Of a stretch of 64,000 nt of DNA, positions 38,147 to 47,169 are shown in pieces (within the stretch, counting starts at the first letter, position 1; every line of letters begins with the position of its first letter). A model generated the notes under the pieces. The model made no database searches. It saw only the letters and a program-made list of their open reading frames with translations, and was not told where the DNA came from. The position numbers were made by a program, and so were the translations under genes. This stretch comes from Ignavibacteria bacterium (lineage in GTDB: Bacteria > Bacteroidota > Ignavibacteria > Tepidaquicellales > Tepidaquicellaceae). Location: the NCBI GenBank assembly GCA_016709315.1, contig JADJMZ010000001.1:372001-436000 (forward strand). The letters are read 5' to 3'.

Positions 38147-38352
38147 TAGAGTGTCTCAAAACCACTAAAAAGATTTTACCACAAAGACACAAAGTCACAA
38201 AGATTGCTATTTATAAAACTTTTTTCTTAGAGTCTTTAAGCCTTAGAAGTGAAGATATTTTATTAGTCATCTTAGGGTAGAGGATTTGAAAATTCTCTAA
38301 ACTTAATGGTATTGGATTAAGGGAGTGGTCGTTATGTTTTGAGACAAACTAT
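38147..38352. repeat. MITE-like element 2 (~205 bp)
   Basis: The terminal arms TGTCTCAAAAC (38152-38162) and GTTTTGAGACA (38336-38346) are perfect inverses, and the outer AATAG/CTATT extends the match with mismatches. Inside is ACCACAAAGACACAAAG, shared with element 1. There is no coding capacity. The remainder of 36753-38615 has no gene. Confidence 0.55.
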
Positions 38353-38615
38353 TTTAAGGAGAAAGTTAGGAAGGGTTAAATTTAAAATCTTAGATATTAT
38401 TATTTTTAAAGGCAAAATTAAAAAGATATTTGTTCATAACAAAACATTTTAGACAACACTGGATCGGTTCTGTTATTTATTCTTCAATCATAGATAAACA
38501 AGTGCACTTTGATTAACAATAAAAAGAATTTTTATTATAGGATTTTATTTTTAGAGAGCAGTGATTAAGTTTAAAATATTTTTTAAAAATCAGCGAAAGC
38601 CATAATCACAATTAA

Positions 38616-39536
38616 ATGTCAAAGACAAATATTAAATGTCCGAATTGCGGAGCAGATATAAAAGTAGATGAAATATTCGAGCATCAGGCGGAAGAGAAGT
38701 TCAGAACCGAATATGAAAGCCGGCTCGCAGAACAAATAGCTGCGCTTAACAAGAAGAAAGAAGAGGCGGCAAAGGAAGTTCTGATTCTGAAAAGAATGAA
38801 GGAAGATCAGGATGACATTATAAGAAAGAAGCTTGAAGAGGAGAGGACCAAGCTTAAATCGGAGGCATTTTTTCTTGCAAAAAAAGATGTGGAATTTGAA
38901 ATGCTGAAAATCAAACAGGAAAATGAAATTAAGTCAAAGGAAAATCTGCAGTTAAAGAAAAAGGAAGTCGAAATATTAAATAAAGAAAGACAGCTCAAAG
39001 ACAAAGCGGATCAGATGGAGCTTGATGTGGAAAGAATGATGATAGACAAGGAAAAGCAGATTCAGGAAAAGACTATCAGGAGAGAACAGGAAAAAAGCGA
39101 GCTGAAAAGAATTGAGTTTGAAAATCAGCTTATGGATCAGCAGAAAAAGATCGAGGAGCTTAAGAGAAAAGAAATTGAAATGCAGAATAACGAACAGGAG
39201 CTGAAAGAAAATACTGAGAGAGTAAGAACAGAATATGAAAAATTAGTGCTGATAAAAGCTAAGGAAGCTGAAGAGCAGGCATTGAAACGTGAACAGGAAA
39301 AGATCGAAATGCAGAAACAGGAATTTGAGTCTCAGCTTCAGGGTCAGAAGAAGATCATAGACGAGATGAGAAAGAAAGAAATCGAAATGCAGAATAAGGA
39401 AATGGAGCTGAAGAATAAATCAGAGGAGCTTATGCTTGAATCCGAAAGACAGATGATAGCAAAGGCAAAAGAAGCGGAAGAGCGCGCAGTGAAACGTGAG
39501 CAGGAAAAAAAGCGAACTCAGGAAACAGGAGTTTGA
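38616..39536 (+). pseudogene. DUF2130 coiled-coil protein, N-terminal part (frameshifted)
   Basis: A zinc-ribbon-like start IKCPNCGADIKVDEIFEHQAEE, typical of DUF2130, is followed by a long charged coiled coil. Perfect 69-residue periods begin REQEKSELKR and REQEKIEMQK. The frame is lost at the A-run at 39505-39511 (seven A); six A would read REQEKSELRKQEFEQM, the third period, and join the next segment. The whole gene (38616-40482) would encode about 621 residues. Confidence 0.8.
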
Positions 39537-40482
39537 ACAGATGATCGAAGATAGAAATAAGTTGATTGAGGATCTGAAGAATCGTGAAAATGAATTGAAA
39601 GGAAGGGAACAGGAAATCAGAAAGAAGGCGGAAGAAGTTCAGATTGAAACAGAAAAACAATTTTCAGAAAAGGCGGTAGAGATCGAGGAAAGAGCAGTCA
39701 GACTTGAGCGCGAAAAGAATGAAATGAAACAAAGGGAGTACGAAAAGAAGCTTGAAGATCAGAAAAAGCTTATTGACGAACTTAAGAAAAAAGCAGAGCT
39801 TGGTTCACAGCAGCTTCAGGGTGAAGTGCAGGAGCTGGCTCTTGAGGAATTTCTGACTTCTAATTTTCCAATTGACATAATCAGCGAAGTGAAGAAAGGC
39901 GAGCGCGGAGCGGATGCAGTTCATATTGTAAGAAATAATCTTCTGCAGGAATGCGGAAAGATAATTTATGAAAGCAAGAGGACAAAAGCATTCAGCGACA
40001 GCTGGATAGTAAAAGTAAAGGATGATCAGAAATTACAGCAGGCGGATATTGCTGTAATCGTAACAGAGACAATGCCTAAGGACATGGACAGATTCGGATT
40101 GAGACAGGGAGTATGGGTCTGCAGCTTTAGTGAAATAAAAGGACTTTCAATTGTTCTTCGTGAAATGCTTATAAAAACTCAGTCGGTGAGAATAGTTCAG
40201 GAGAATAAAGGAGAAAAGAAAGACATGCTATACAATTACCTGACGAGCAATGAATTTGTCCAGCAGATAGAAGCTATAGTCGAAGGATTTACCGGACTGC
40301 TTGGCGATCTGCAGAAAGAAAAGAATGCCATGGAGAGGATCTGGAGTACAAGAGAAAAGCAGATAAGAAAGGTGCTGATAAATACTTCATCGATGTATGG
40401 TTCCATCAGAGGAATTTCAGGAAATGTAATCGGAAGCATAAAAGCTCTTGAGTTACCTGAAGGTGAACAAGATGAGCTTTAA
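39496..40482 (+). pseudogene. DUF2130 protein, C-terminal nuclease-like part (frameshifted)
   Basis: The true coding in this frame starts about 39512, in the third 69-residue coiled-coil period. The C-terminal domain has SEVKKGERGADAVHIV and KIIYESKRTKAFSDSWIVKVKDD, with the acidic and ExK arrangement expected of a PD-(D/E)XK nuclease fold, then GVWVCSF and a helical tail. DUF2130 proteins are of unproven function; a DNA-associated nuclease role is family-level inference. Confidence 0.8.
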
Positions 40483-40497
40483 TTAAATTTTAATAAA

Positions 40498-40830
40498 TTG
40501 AAATTACTAATAGCGGTTGCGGGACCTTATTCTGCTGAAACTGAAATCAGGAAAAAAATGAATCTTGACGCGATGAATGAAGCCGCAGCAAGGGTTTATG
40601 AAAAGGGACATATACCAGTGATCGGCGTGAATGCGGCGTTATCTGTTTATGAAAAACTTTCAGGAGAGAAAAAGTCAAAAGCGATCATGGATATTTCCCT
40701 GGCTTTAGTTGACAAATGCGATGCGTTGCTACTGATCGGAGAATCTCCCGGAGCAAATAGAGAGAGGGATCTTATCCTGTCAAGTGGAAAGAAAGTGTAT
40801 TATGACATAAGCGAAATTCCCGAAGAGTGA
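40498..40830 (+). CDS. DUF4406 / nucleoside deoxyribosyltransferase-like protein
   Basis: The protein has 110 residues with a TTG start 16 bases after the DUF2130 stop. LLIAVAGPYSAETE, HIPVIGVNAAL, MDISLALVDKCDALLLIGESPGANRE and KKVYYDISEIPEE match the Rossmann-like DUF4406 family, distantly related to nucleoside 2-deoxyribosyltransferases. It is probably a small cytoplasmic enzyme or nucleotide-binding protein. Confidence 0.75.
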   Translation: MKLLIAVAGPYSAETEIRKKMNLDAMNEAAARVYEKGHIPVIGVNAALSVYEKLSGEKKSKAIMDISLALVDKCDALLLIGESPGANRERDLILSSGKKVYYDISEIPEE

Positions 40831-40874
40831 TTTAGTTCTGAGATCTTGTTTTAAACTTTTAATATAATTTTTTA

Positions 40875-41660
40875 ATGGATCTGTTTGATGCGATCATCAA
40901 CCGCAAAACTACCAACACTGCATTTGCGGATAAAAAAGTTACAAAGGAACATATAGACCTTCTGATAAAAATGTCTTCTCATAGTCCGAGTCATTTTAAT
41001 TCACAGCCGTGGAGGTTCATTATTGTTGAAGATGAAAATGTAATAAAAGACATAGCAAAGATTGCAGGAGATTCAATGACACAGCTTATGGATGACGGAA
41101 GATTCTGGAAACAGTACAGAAAGTATTTCCGGTTCAGTGAAGAAGAAACGGAGCAGAGCGGCGACGGAATTCACATAGATCATTTGCCGGCATACCTTAA
41201 GCCGTTTGCTAAATCAATATTTTCGGAAGCGGGAGGAAAGATCATTTCTAAATTCAGAATTTCGAAAATATTAGGAAGCGATGAAGAGAAACTTGTAGCG
41301 ACATCGCCGCTGCTTTTTGTAATAATGCTGACAAAAGAAGAATTTAAAAAAGAAGAGCTTTCGGGATTTTATTCAGTCATATCAATGGGTGCTGTGATAC
41401 AGACTTTATGGTTAGTGACAACAGCAATAGGAATGGGAATGCAGTTCATCTCGACTCCCGGCGAGATCCCTGCGAACTGGAAGAAGATCTCGGATATGCT
41501 TGAAGTTACGGATGAATATGAAATGATGGCGATATTCAGAATGGGTTACACTGATCCGAAAGTAAAGAGACCTGTCATAGACTGGACATCTTCGCAGAGG
41601 AAAGAAATAAACGAACTTGCGTTCAGCAACAGATTCGGTATACATATCAAAAAGAATTAA
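40875..41660 (+). CDS. Nitroreductase family protein
   Basis: The protein has 261 residues. The FMN-binding start is INRKTTNTAFADKKV with SHSPSHFNSQPWRFIIVED, and the later segment GAVIQTLWLVTTAIGMGMQFISTPGEIP with AIFRMGYTD matches the nitroreductase fold. There is an insert of about 60 residues in the middle (residues 85-140). Predicted flavin-dependent NAD(P)H oxidoreductase; substrate unknown. Confidence 0.88.
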   Translation: MDLFDAIINRKTTNTAFADKKVTKEHIDLLIKMSSHSPSHFNSQPWRFIIVEDENVIKDIAKIAGDSMTQLMDDGRFWKQYRKYFRFSEEETEQSGDGIHIDHLPAYLKPFAKSIFSEAGGKIISKFRISKILGSDEEKLVATSPLLFVIMLTKEEFKKEELSGFYSVISMGAVIQTLWLVTTAIGMGMQFISTPGEIPANWKKISDMLEVTDEYEMMAIFRMGYTDPKVKRPVIDWTSSQRKEINELAFSNRFGIHIKKN

Positions 41661-41712
41661 ATATTCATGAACAATAAACTAATCCTATAACTCTTTCAAT
41701 CAAATCCGTACT

Positions 41713-42033
41713 TTGGAAATCTTATTAATATCCGGATTGCTGATTTTCTCAGTTAATTACATCACGGGCTGGCTTTTGTATGCAGGGAAGATTTCAATCG
41801 GAAAAAAAATTCATCAGATAATGTTTATGTCTGTAATTTTAAATCTTATATTCATTCTGATTTTTATAAAATTACCTTTTTATGAAAAAATAATTTGTGC
41901 ATTATCTTTATTGATGATGGCAATTCTTCCGTTCGGAAAAAAAGGCGGAAGATTTCATATAATCGCAAGCAGTGCGGGAATAATATTTTTCATTATACTG
42001 CTGATGATGAATTACAAAAACGGAGAATTGTAA
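41713..42033 (+). CDS. Small polytopic membrane protein of unknown function
   Basis: The protein has 106 residues with four hydrophobic helices (about 3-22, 35-52, 56-73, 81-98) and short basic loops such as GKKGGRFH. I do not recognise a family. The start is TTG. It lies 22 bases upstream of a larger transporter-like gene and may be co-expressed with it. Confidence 0.6.
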   Translation: MEILLISGLLIFSVNYITGWLLYAGKISIGKKIHQIMFMSVILNLIFILIFIKLPFYEKIICALSLLMMAILPFGKKGGRFHIIASSAGIIFFIILLMMNYKNGEL

Positions 42034-42055
42034 AGTTAATATTGAAATGAAATAA

Positions 42056-43141
42056 ATGTGGAAAACTGAAGAAGGCAGCACCGGCAGGTTAATACAGCTT
42101 TGCATAGGATATTTTGTATTTTATGTTATCACCGGTGTATCTGTAAAATATTTTCTCGGAAGCGCTGATCAGGGCTTTCCGGGAATGCACGATCTTGAAT
42201 ATCTTGTTTACAGCACGATAGGAGGTAATCTGCTTGCGCTCGCAGTAGTGCTGATACTCAGGTGGTACAAACTGCAGTCTAATAATGCTATAAAATTTCT
42301 AGGGATGAATCTTCCGGTTGAACTGATATATATCATTCCTTCCGGAATATGCACTGCCGTGGTCATACCAACTACAACACTGATGTATACTCTGCCGATC
42401 TCAGTAATGGTGGCAATGGTAATAATGAGAGGAAGCATAATAATAATCAGCAGACTTATAGATGCTATACAGATAAGACAGGGAATTTTAAAAAAGCATG
42501 TTTATAAAGAAGAGAACATAGCGGTAGTATTTGCGCTGCTTGCAGTTGCAATAAATATCTTCTGGGGTAAAGGAAGCGGATTTGATTTTATATACAACGC
42601 AGCTGCAATGATCATACTCGGCAGTTACATTACCGCGTATTTTATAAGAATTTATATAATGAATTATTATAAGAACACCAGAGGAAAAAATGTTAAGCAG
42701 GACAATAAAGGATTTTTTGCAATAGAACAAATCTCTGCTACTATAACAATGTTAATAGCGGGTGTTATAATTTATTATTCATCTGAGCTATTCGGTTCGC
42801 ATAATATGCAGATAGCAATTTTCAGAGAAGCGTTTGACAACCCGAGACCGATGTGGAACTGGGCTGTCATAGCAGGATTTGCTTTCGGTATAGTTGCATT
42901 CTTTTCAGTTTTTATTTTTATGTTCAAAGGAAGGACTGCGACATTTGCAGGACTTGTTAACCGTCTCACCTCGCTAATTGCAGGCACTGCAGCCACTCTT
43001 ATTTTTTACATTTCATTCGGAGGAAAGCCCCCTGCCGTTGAAGACTGGATCTCTCTTGTATTTATTTTCATTGCTGTTGGATTTATTACAATTGCAGAAA
43101 GGAAGCGATCTGCGGAACTGAAGAGATTGAAGGAATTATAA
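42056..43141 (+). CDS. Ten-helix membrane protein, EamA/DMT transporter-like
   Basis: The protein has 361 residues with about ten hydrophobic segments arranged as two halves. Features such as LPISVMVAMVIMRGSIIIISRLIDAIQIRQ at the end of helix four and FKGRTATFAGLVNRLTSLIAGTAATLIFY in the second half fit the drug/metabolite transporter superfamily. No substrate can be assigned. Complete, with an ATG start. Confidence 0.65.
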   Translation: MWKTEEGSTGRLIQLCIGYFVFYVITGVSVKYFLGSADQGFPGMHDLEYLVYSTIGGNLLALAVVLILRWYKLQSNNAIKFLGMNLPVELIYIIPSGICTAVVIPTTTLMYTLPISVMVAMVIMRGSIIIISRLIDAIQIRQGILKKHVYKEENIAVVFALLAVAINIFWGKGSGFDFIYNAAAMIILGSYITAYFIRIYIMNYYKNTRGKNVKQDNKGFFAIEQISATITMLIAGVIIYYSSELFGSHNMQIAIFREAFDNPRPMWNWAVIAGFAFGIVAFFSVFIFMFKGRTATFAGLVNRLTSLIAGTAATLIFYISFGGKPPAVEDWISLVFIFIAVGFITIAERKRSAELKRLKEL

Positions 43142-43179
43142 AAGTAATTGTCATCAATTTTGGGCAGCCCCCCTCAAAA

Positions 43180-43276
43180 CTAAATTTTAACACAGAGACT
43201 ACCGCTTAGCGAGGCAGGCAGTGAAGCAGAGGACTTATAATTTCTCTCTGTGGGTCTGTGTCGCTGTGTTGAGAAA
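43180..43276. repeat. Inverted-repeat element with GC-rich insert
   Basis: The arms AACACAGAGAC and CTGTGTCGCTGTGTT are imperfect inverses around CCGCTTAGCGAGGCAGGC. It lies between convergent genes. Confidence 0.45.
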
Positions 43277-43344
43277 AAATATATCAGGATTTAAAACCAT
43301 TATTAATTGAAATTTTTTTTGTTGTGTACAGGGCAGTAATTCAA

Positions 43345-43980
43345 TCAGGGATTGTTTAGTGAAGGTATCATCTGCTGAAGTCCTGAGAATACAAGCTGAA
43401 CAGCAATTGCTGCGATCAGCAATCCTGAAACCTTTGTGAGTACATTTATTCCTGTCTGATTAAGAGTCTTTTCCATCCTTGAAGCTGTGATCAGCGAAAT
43501 CAAAACAAACATTGAAACAAGCAGCGCGATTATTGTAAGAAAAATATCTCCTTCAAGACCATTGCTTTTACTGCCGTAAAGGATCATCCCGCTGATCGCT
43601 CCCGGTCCGGCAAGCAAAGGCAGAGCAAGCGGTACTACAGCTATGTCGGCAGGATTCTTTCCGGGATCATCGGGAATATCCTTATCGCCGGATTTTGATT
43701 TGCCGAGTATCATATCCAGGGAAATCAGAAAAATAATAATGCCTCCCGCCAGAGTGAATGCAGGAATGCCGATACCGAATAACTCCAGCAGATATCTTCC
43801 GAGATATAAAGAGACAGTAAGAATAATAAAAACAGCAACGGAGGTTTTCTTTGCTATTGAGATCTTCTGATCACGTGAAAGATTACCCGTCTTTGTAAGG
43901 AATAATGGAATTCCCTCTATCGGATTGACAAGTACGGATATAGCGATGAAGATTTTAATATAGTATGTGACTTCTGACAT
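43345..43980 (-). CDS. MarC family integral membrane protein
   Basis: The protein has 211 residues and six helices. INPIEG-type start VLVNPIEGIPLFLTKT, GIPAFTLAGGIIIFLISLDMILGK and VPLALPLLAGPGAISGMILYGSK are diagnostic of the MarC/UPF0056 family. Despite the name these proteins are not shown to be antibiotic exporters. Complete and monocistronic. Confidence 0.92.
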   Translation of the reverse strand: MSEVTYYIKIFIAISVLVNPIEGIPLFLTKTGNLSRDQKISIAKKTSVAVFIILTVSLYLGRYLLELFGIGIPAFTLAGGIIIFLISLDMILGKSKSGDKDIPDDPGKNPADIAVVPLALPLLAGPGAISGMILYGSKSNGLEGDIFLTIIALLVSMFVLISLITASRMEKTLNQTGINVLTKVSGLLIAAIAVQLVFSGLQQMIPSLNNP

Positions 43981-44129
43981 AATTATTTTTGAATGAAGTT
44001 CAAACTATTAATTATATTTTTTATAAACAATATTTAAAACATTTGTCAGTTAGAGAAAATGATCACTTGTAATATTTATGAATCTGTTTACTTAGTTGCA
44101 CATTTTGACATTTTAAAAATTTAAAAAGC

Positions 44130-44195
44130 TTTTCCACTAATTTCACTAATCAGCACGAATTTAAAAAAATATTTAATTCAATCAGAGTGAATTCG
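44130..44195 (+). repeat. Dispersed intergenic repeat, degenerate copy 2
   Basis: TTTTCCACTAATTTCACTAA, GCACGAATTTAAAAAAAT and CAGAGTGAATTCG follow the order of the copy at 36950 with several substitutions. Confidence 0.6.
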
Positions 44196-44251
44196 AAGCT
44201 GAATGAATTATATTTCACTATAAAAAAATTCAGAATTAAAATCAATATCCA

Positions 44252-44592
44252 TTGATATATCACATTACACATAAGTCTGATTGGCTTAACACTTTCGGAA
44301 AGAATTTTACGAACCAAGTTCTATAGTTAAAGAAGGATTTATTCATTGTTCGCCTGCAGAAAAGATTCTCGATTCATGCAATAATTTTTTCAAACACGAA
44401 ACCGGACTTTTGATCTTATGCATTGATGAAAGCAAGGTGAGAGCGGAAATAAAATGGGAAGATCTTTATGACACGGGATTTAATTTCCCGCACATTTACG
44501 GAAAGCTTAATAAAGATGCTGTCATTAAGACAGCTGAGATCGGGACTGATATTAACGATGAATTTATGTTGCCTGAGGATATTTTCATTTAA
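44252..44592 (+). pseudogene. DUF952 family protein, frameshifted
   Basis: From a TTG at 44252 the frame reads IYHITHKSDWLNTFGK, the normal DUF952 N-terminus. It then breaks at GGAAAGAA (44297-44304); one more A gives GKEFYEPSSIVKEGFIHCS, which continues in the second frame to the stop at 44592 with LILCIDESK, EIKWEDLYD and FPHIYGKLNKDAVIK. All core DUF952 motifs are present across the two frames, so only a single-base deletion disrupts the gene. Confidence 0.75.
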
Positions 44593-44881
44593 CTTCATTT
44601 CTGTTTTCTATTAATCTATTCATTTTCCGCGAAAGTACCTCTTCCTACATATTACTATAACTTCCTTATATTACAAACAAATATAAATTTTCACAAATCG
44701 CATTTTTTACCATTTGATAAATTTATTTAATACCAATAAGTTTGAAAGAATTTAGTTGAATGTCTGAATTTCAAATTTGAGGATAAATTGATAAAAGGAT
44801 TCTGTGTATTTCAGTAATCCTATAATCATAAAATCTTAGTAATCATATTAATCATAATAAAAATTAAATAAGGTAACTATT

Positions 44882-45313
44882 ATGAAACACGAAGAAATTA
44901 CTCATAAAATTATTGGTTGTGCTATGAAAGTGCATAACACTATAGGCAATGGTTTTCAGGAAGTAATTTATCAAAGAGCTTTAGCTATTGAAATGGGAAG
45001 ACAAAATTTATGTTTTCAGAGAGAGATGGGGATGACTATTTTATATGAAGGCATAAAAATTGGAAAAAGAAGAGTTGACTTTTTTGTTGAAGAAAACATT
45101 ATGGTTGAAATAAAAGCAGTTATAAAGTTGGAAGATGTACATCTCGCACAAGCAATGAATTATTGTCAGGCATACAACTTGCCTATAGGGCTGTTAATAA
45201 ATTTTGGTGCAAGGAGTTTAGAATTTAAACGTGTTTATAATTTAAACCATCCTGAAAATAAAGACTACAAAAGTAATATACTAAAATCCTTAAATCTTAA
45301 AAATCATAATTAA
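44882..45313 (+). CDS. GxxExxY protein (PD-(D/E)XK-like)
   Basis: The protein has 143 residues. The naming motif GFQEVIY is followed by LGIEMGR-like helix, RRVDFFVEENIMVEIKAV (D and ExK of a nuclease-like core) and GLLINFG. AAGGTAA before ATG is a plausible ribosome site. The last ~15 codons (KSNILKSLNLKNHN) run into an AT-rich AAATCCTTAAATC repeat, and similar repeats precede the gene, so the ORF sits as an island in repeats. Function of the family is unproven. Confidence 0.85.
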   Translation: MKHEEITHKIIGCAMKVHNTIGNGFQEVIYQRALAIEMGRQNLCFQREMGMTILYEGIKIGKRRVDFFVEENIMVEIKAVIKLEDVHLAQAMNYCQAYNLPIGLLINFGARSLEFKRVYNLNHPENKDYKSNILKSLNLKNHN

Positions 45314-45397
45314 GACAATGATTAAGCAAAAATCTGAACTAGGATTTTTAAGATTAAACGATTATAAGATTTGAAAAAACATGTTAACAAAAATTCT

Positions 45398-45455
45398 AAC
45401 ATCCATAAATCCTAAAAATCCTTTCATCCTCAAATCCTAAAAATCCTAATCCCTC
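45398..45455. repeat. AAATCCTAAAAATCC repeat tract
   Basis: Three to four imperfect repeats overlap the 3' end of the amidohydrolase gene and encode its last residues (GIRIFRI). Confidence 0.75.
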
Positions 45456-46188
45456 TATCCTCAATTAATCTCATTATATTTCCCGAAAAAATAAGCTCCT
45501 TGTCCGATGCAGGGATCCTTAGTGAATCCACTATCGGAATATAGGTAAGAGGAAGACCAAGATTGTAATCGCTCCCGAAGATCACTTTTTCAGCGCCGAC
45601 AGTATTGACGACTTTATTTACAAAATAAAATTCTCTCACTGACTCCGTTCCAAGATATACATTCTTATACTTTTTGTCTCTGATCGTTTCCGCACATTCA
45701 AGATATATCGAGGGCTGATCACCTCCAAGATGAGCAAGTATCAGGATCAGGTCCGGATATTTTCCGGTTAATTCTAGAGGAAACTTATAGCTCGCAATCT
45801 CCTGCCACCTGCCGCAGTGCACGACAACAGGGATCTTGTTCTCTGATGCGATCTGTATATATTTGTCGTAAGAAGCGTCGGTGATCTTCTTTCTTTGTAT
45901 GGATGGATGAATCTTGAACAATGAAACTCTGCCAAGATTCTTTTCAAGAAATTCATCAAGCGAAACATCATCCGGATTTATCCATGCGTTGTAATAAAAT
46001 CTGAAATCATTGTTGTCAATGGTCTGCTTAAAAAGTTCATCGTTGCCCGTGACATCAGTTGGCATGCATACAGCCGCATCCACGCCTGATTTTTTCATTA
46101 CATCAATCGCTTCGGTAACGGAAGATTCATAACCGTAAAAGATGCCGCTCCATTTTCCTATGTGAATGTGTGAGTCAATGATCTTCAT
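45430..46188 (-). CDS. Amidohydrolase 2 family metal-dependent hydrolase
   Basis: The protein has 252 residues and a TIM-barrel hydrolase pattern: metal ligands IDSHIHIG (H7, H9), KIHPSIQ, VVHCGRWQE, LAHLGGDQ and FGSDYNLG. Members include decarboxylases and lactone or amide hydrolases. It starts one base after the epimerase gene's stop (46188/46189), so it is translationally linked with sugar-processing genes. The last ~8 residues come from a repeat tract. Confidence 0.85.
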   Translation of the reverse strand: MKIIDSHIHIGKWSGIFYGYESSVTEAIDVMKKSGVDAAVCMPTDVTGNDELFKQTIDNNDFRFYYNAWINPDDVSLDEFLEKNLGRVSLFKIHPSIQRKKITDASYDKYIQIASENKIPVVVHCGRWQEIASYKFPLELTGKYPDLILILAHLGGDQPSIYLECAETIRDKKYKNVYLGTESVREFYFVNKVVNTVGAEKVIFGSDYNLGLPLTYIPIVDSLRIPASDKELIFSGNIMRLIEDRGIRIFRI

Positions 46189-47157
46189 TTATTTATCTTT
46201 ATTTTTACTGTACCATTTATATGTTCTGATAATTCCTTCGTTGAGATCTACTTTAGGATTGAATCCGAGCAAATCCTTTGCTTTGTCAATGCTCGGAATT
46301 CTTAATTCCACATCCACATAATTTTTTGGTATGTAAACTATTTTAGATTTTGATTTGCAAAGAAGAACAATTTTTTCTGCAAGAGAAGATATCGTTATCG
46401 TCCCTTTAGGATTTCCTATGTTAATCACTTCTCCTACTGCTTTTTTATTTGTCAGGCAAAGATCAATTCCGTCAACCATATCATCAATGTAGCACCAGGA
46501 TCTTATCTGATCGCCTTCTCCGTGAATTTCAATATTCTTTCCCTTCACGACATTCTTGATGAATATCTGAATTGCCCCTTCGCCGACCTGTCCCGGTCCG
46601 TAAATATTGAAAGGTCTGATAGTAACGCAGGGATAACCGTGCTGCTTGTAAAAGCTGTGAACAAGATGCTCTCCCGTAACCTTGCTGATTGAGTAAGTCC
46701 ATCTTCCCTCTCCTACCGGAGCGAAATTTGTCTGCGACTTTTCGTTTGATTTATACGCATAAGCTCCGAGAACTTCGCTTGTCGAAAAGTCCAGAAATCT
46801 TTCCAGCTTTCCGGAATATTTTTTCAGGGCTCTGAGAAGATTCAGTGTGCCGTTAATGTTTACATCAAGAGTCTTTACGGGATCAATGATAACAGTGTCA
46901 ATTCCTGCGATTGCCGCAAGATGAATTACTATTTCAGGTTTAAAATCCTCGCACGCTTTCCGTAGAGAATCAAAGTTCAGTACATCATCACAGATGATCT
47001 TCAAATCACCTGTCTTTAATTTTTTGTACTTAAGGGAATCCCTGGAAAAATTATCATAGATGAGGATTTCATTGTTACCGATAAGTCTTTCTGCCAAAGT
47101 GCTTCCGATAAATCCCGCGCCTCCTGTAAGAAGAATTCTTTTATTTTTTATTTTCAA
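46189..47157 (-). CDS. NAD-dependent sugar-nucleotide epimerase/dehydratase
   Basis: The protein has 322 residues, an extended SDR. NAD-binding ILLTGGAGFIGSTLAERL, LAAIAGIDTV, SxxYxxxK-type TYSISKVTGEHL and FNIYGPGQVG are all present. It acts on a nucleotide sugar (UDP-glucuronate decarboxylase- or epimerase-like) in the cytoplasm. It is in a minus-strand operon with a FemAB-like transferase and a GT39 transferase, pointing to glycan or glycoprotein modification. Confidence 0.9.
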   Translation of the reverse strand: MKIKNKRILLTGGAGFIGSTLAERLIGNNEILIYDNFSRDSLKYKKLKTGDLKIICDDVLNFDSLRKACEDFKPEIVIHLAAIAGIDTVIIDPVKTLDVNINGTLNLLRALKKYSGKLERFLDFSTSEVLGAYAYKSNEKSQTNFAPVGEGRWTYSISKVTGEHLVHSFYKQHGYPCVTIRPFNIYGPGQVGEGAIQIFIKNVVKGKNIEIHGEGDQIRSWCYIDDMVDGIDLCLTNKKAVGEVINIGNPKGTITISSLAEKIVLLCKSKSKIVYIPKNYVDVELRIPSIDKAKDLLGFNPKVDLNEGIIRTYKWYSKNKDK

Positions 47158-47169
47158 TTATTATCAGAT

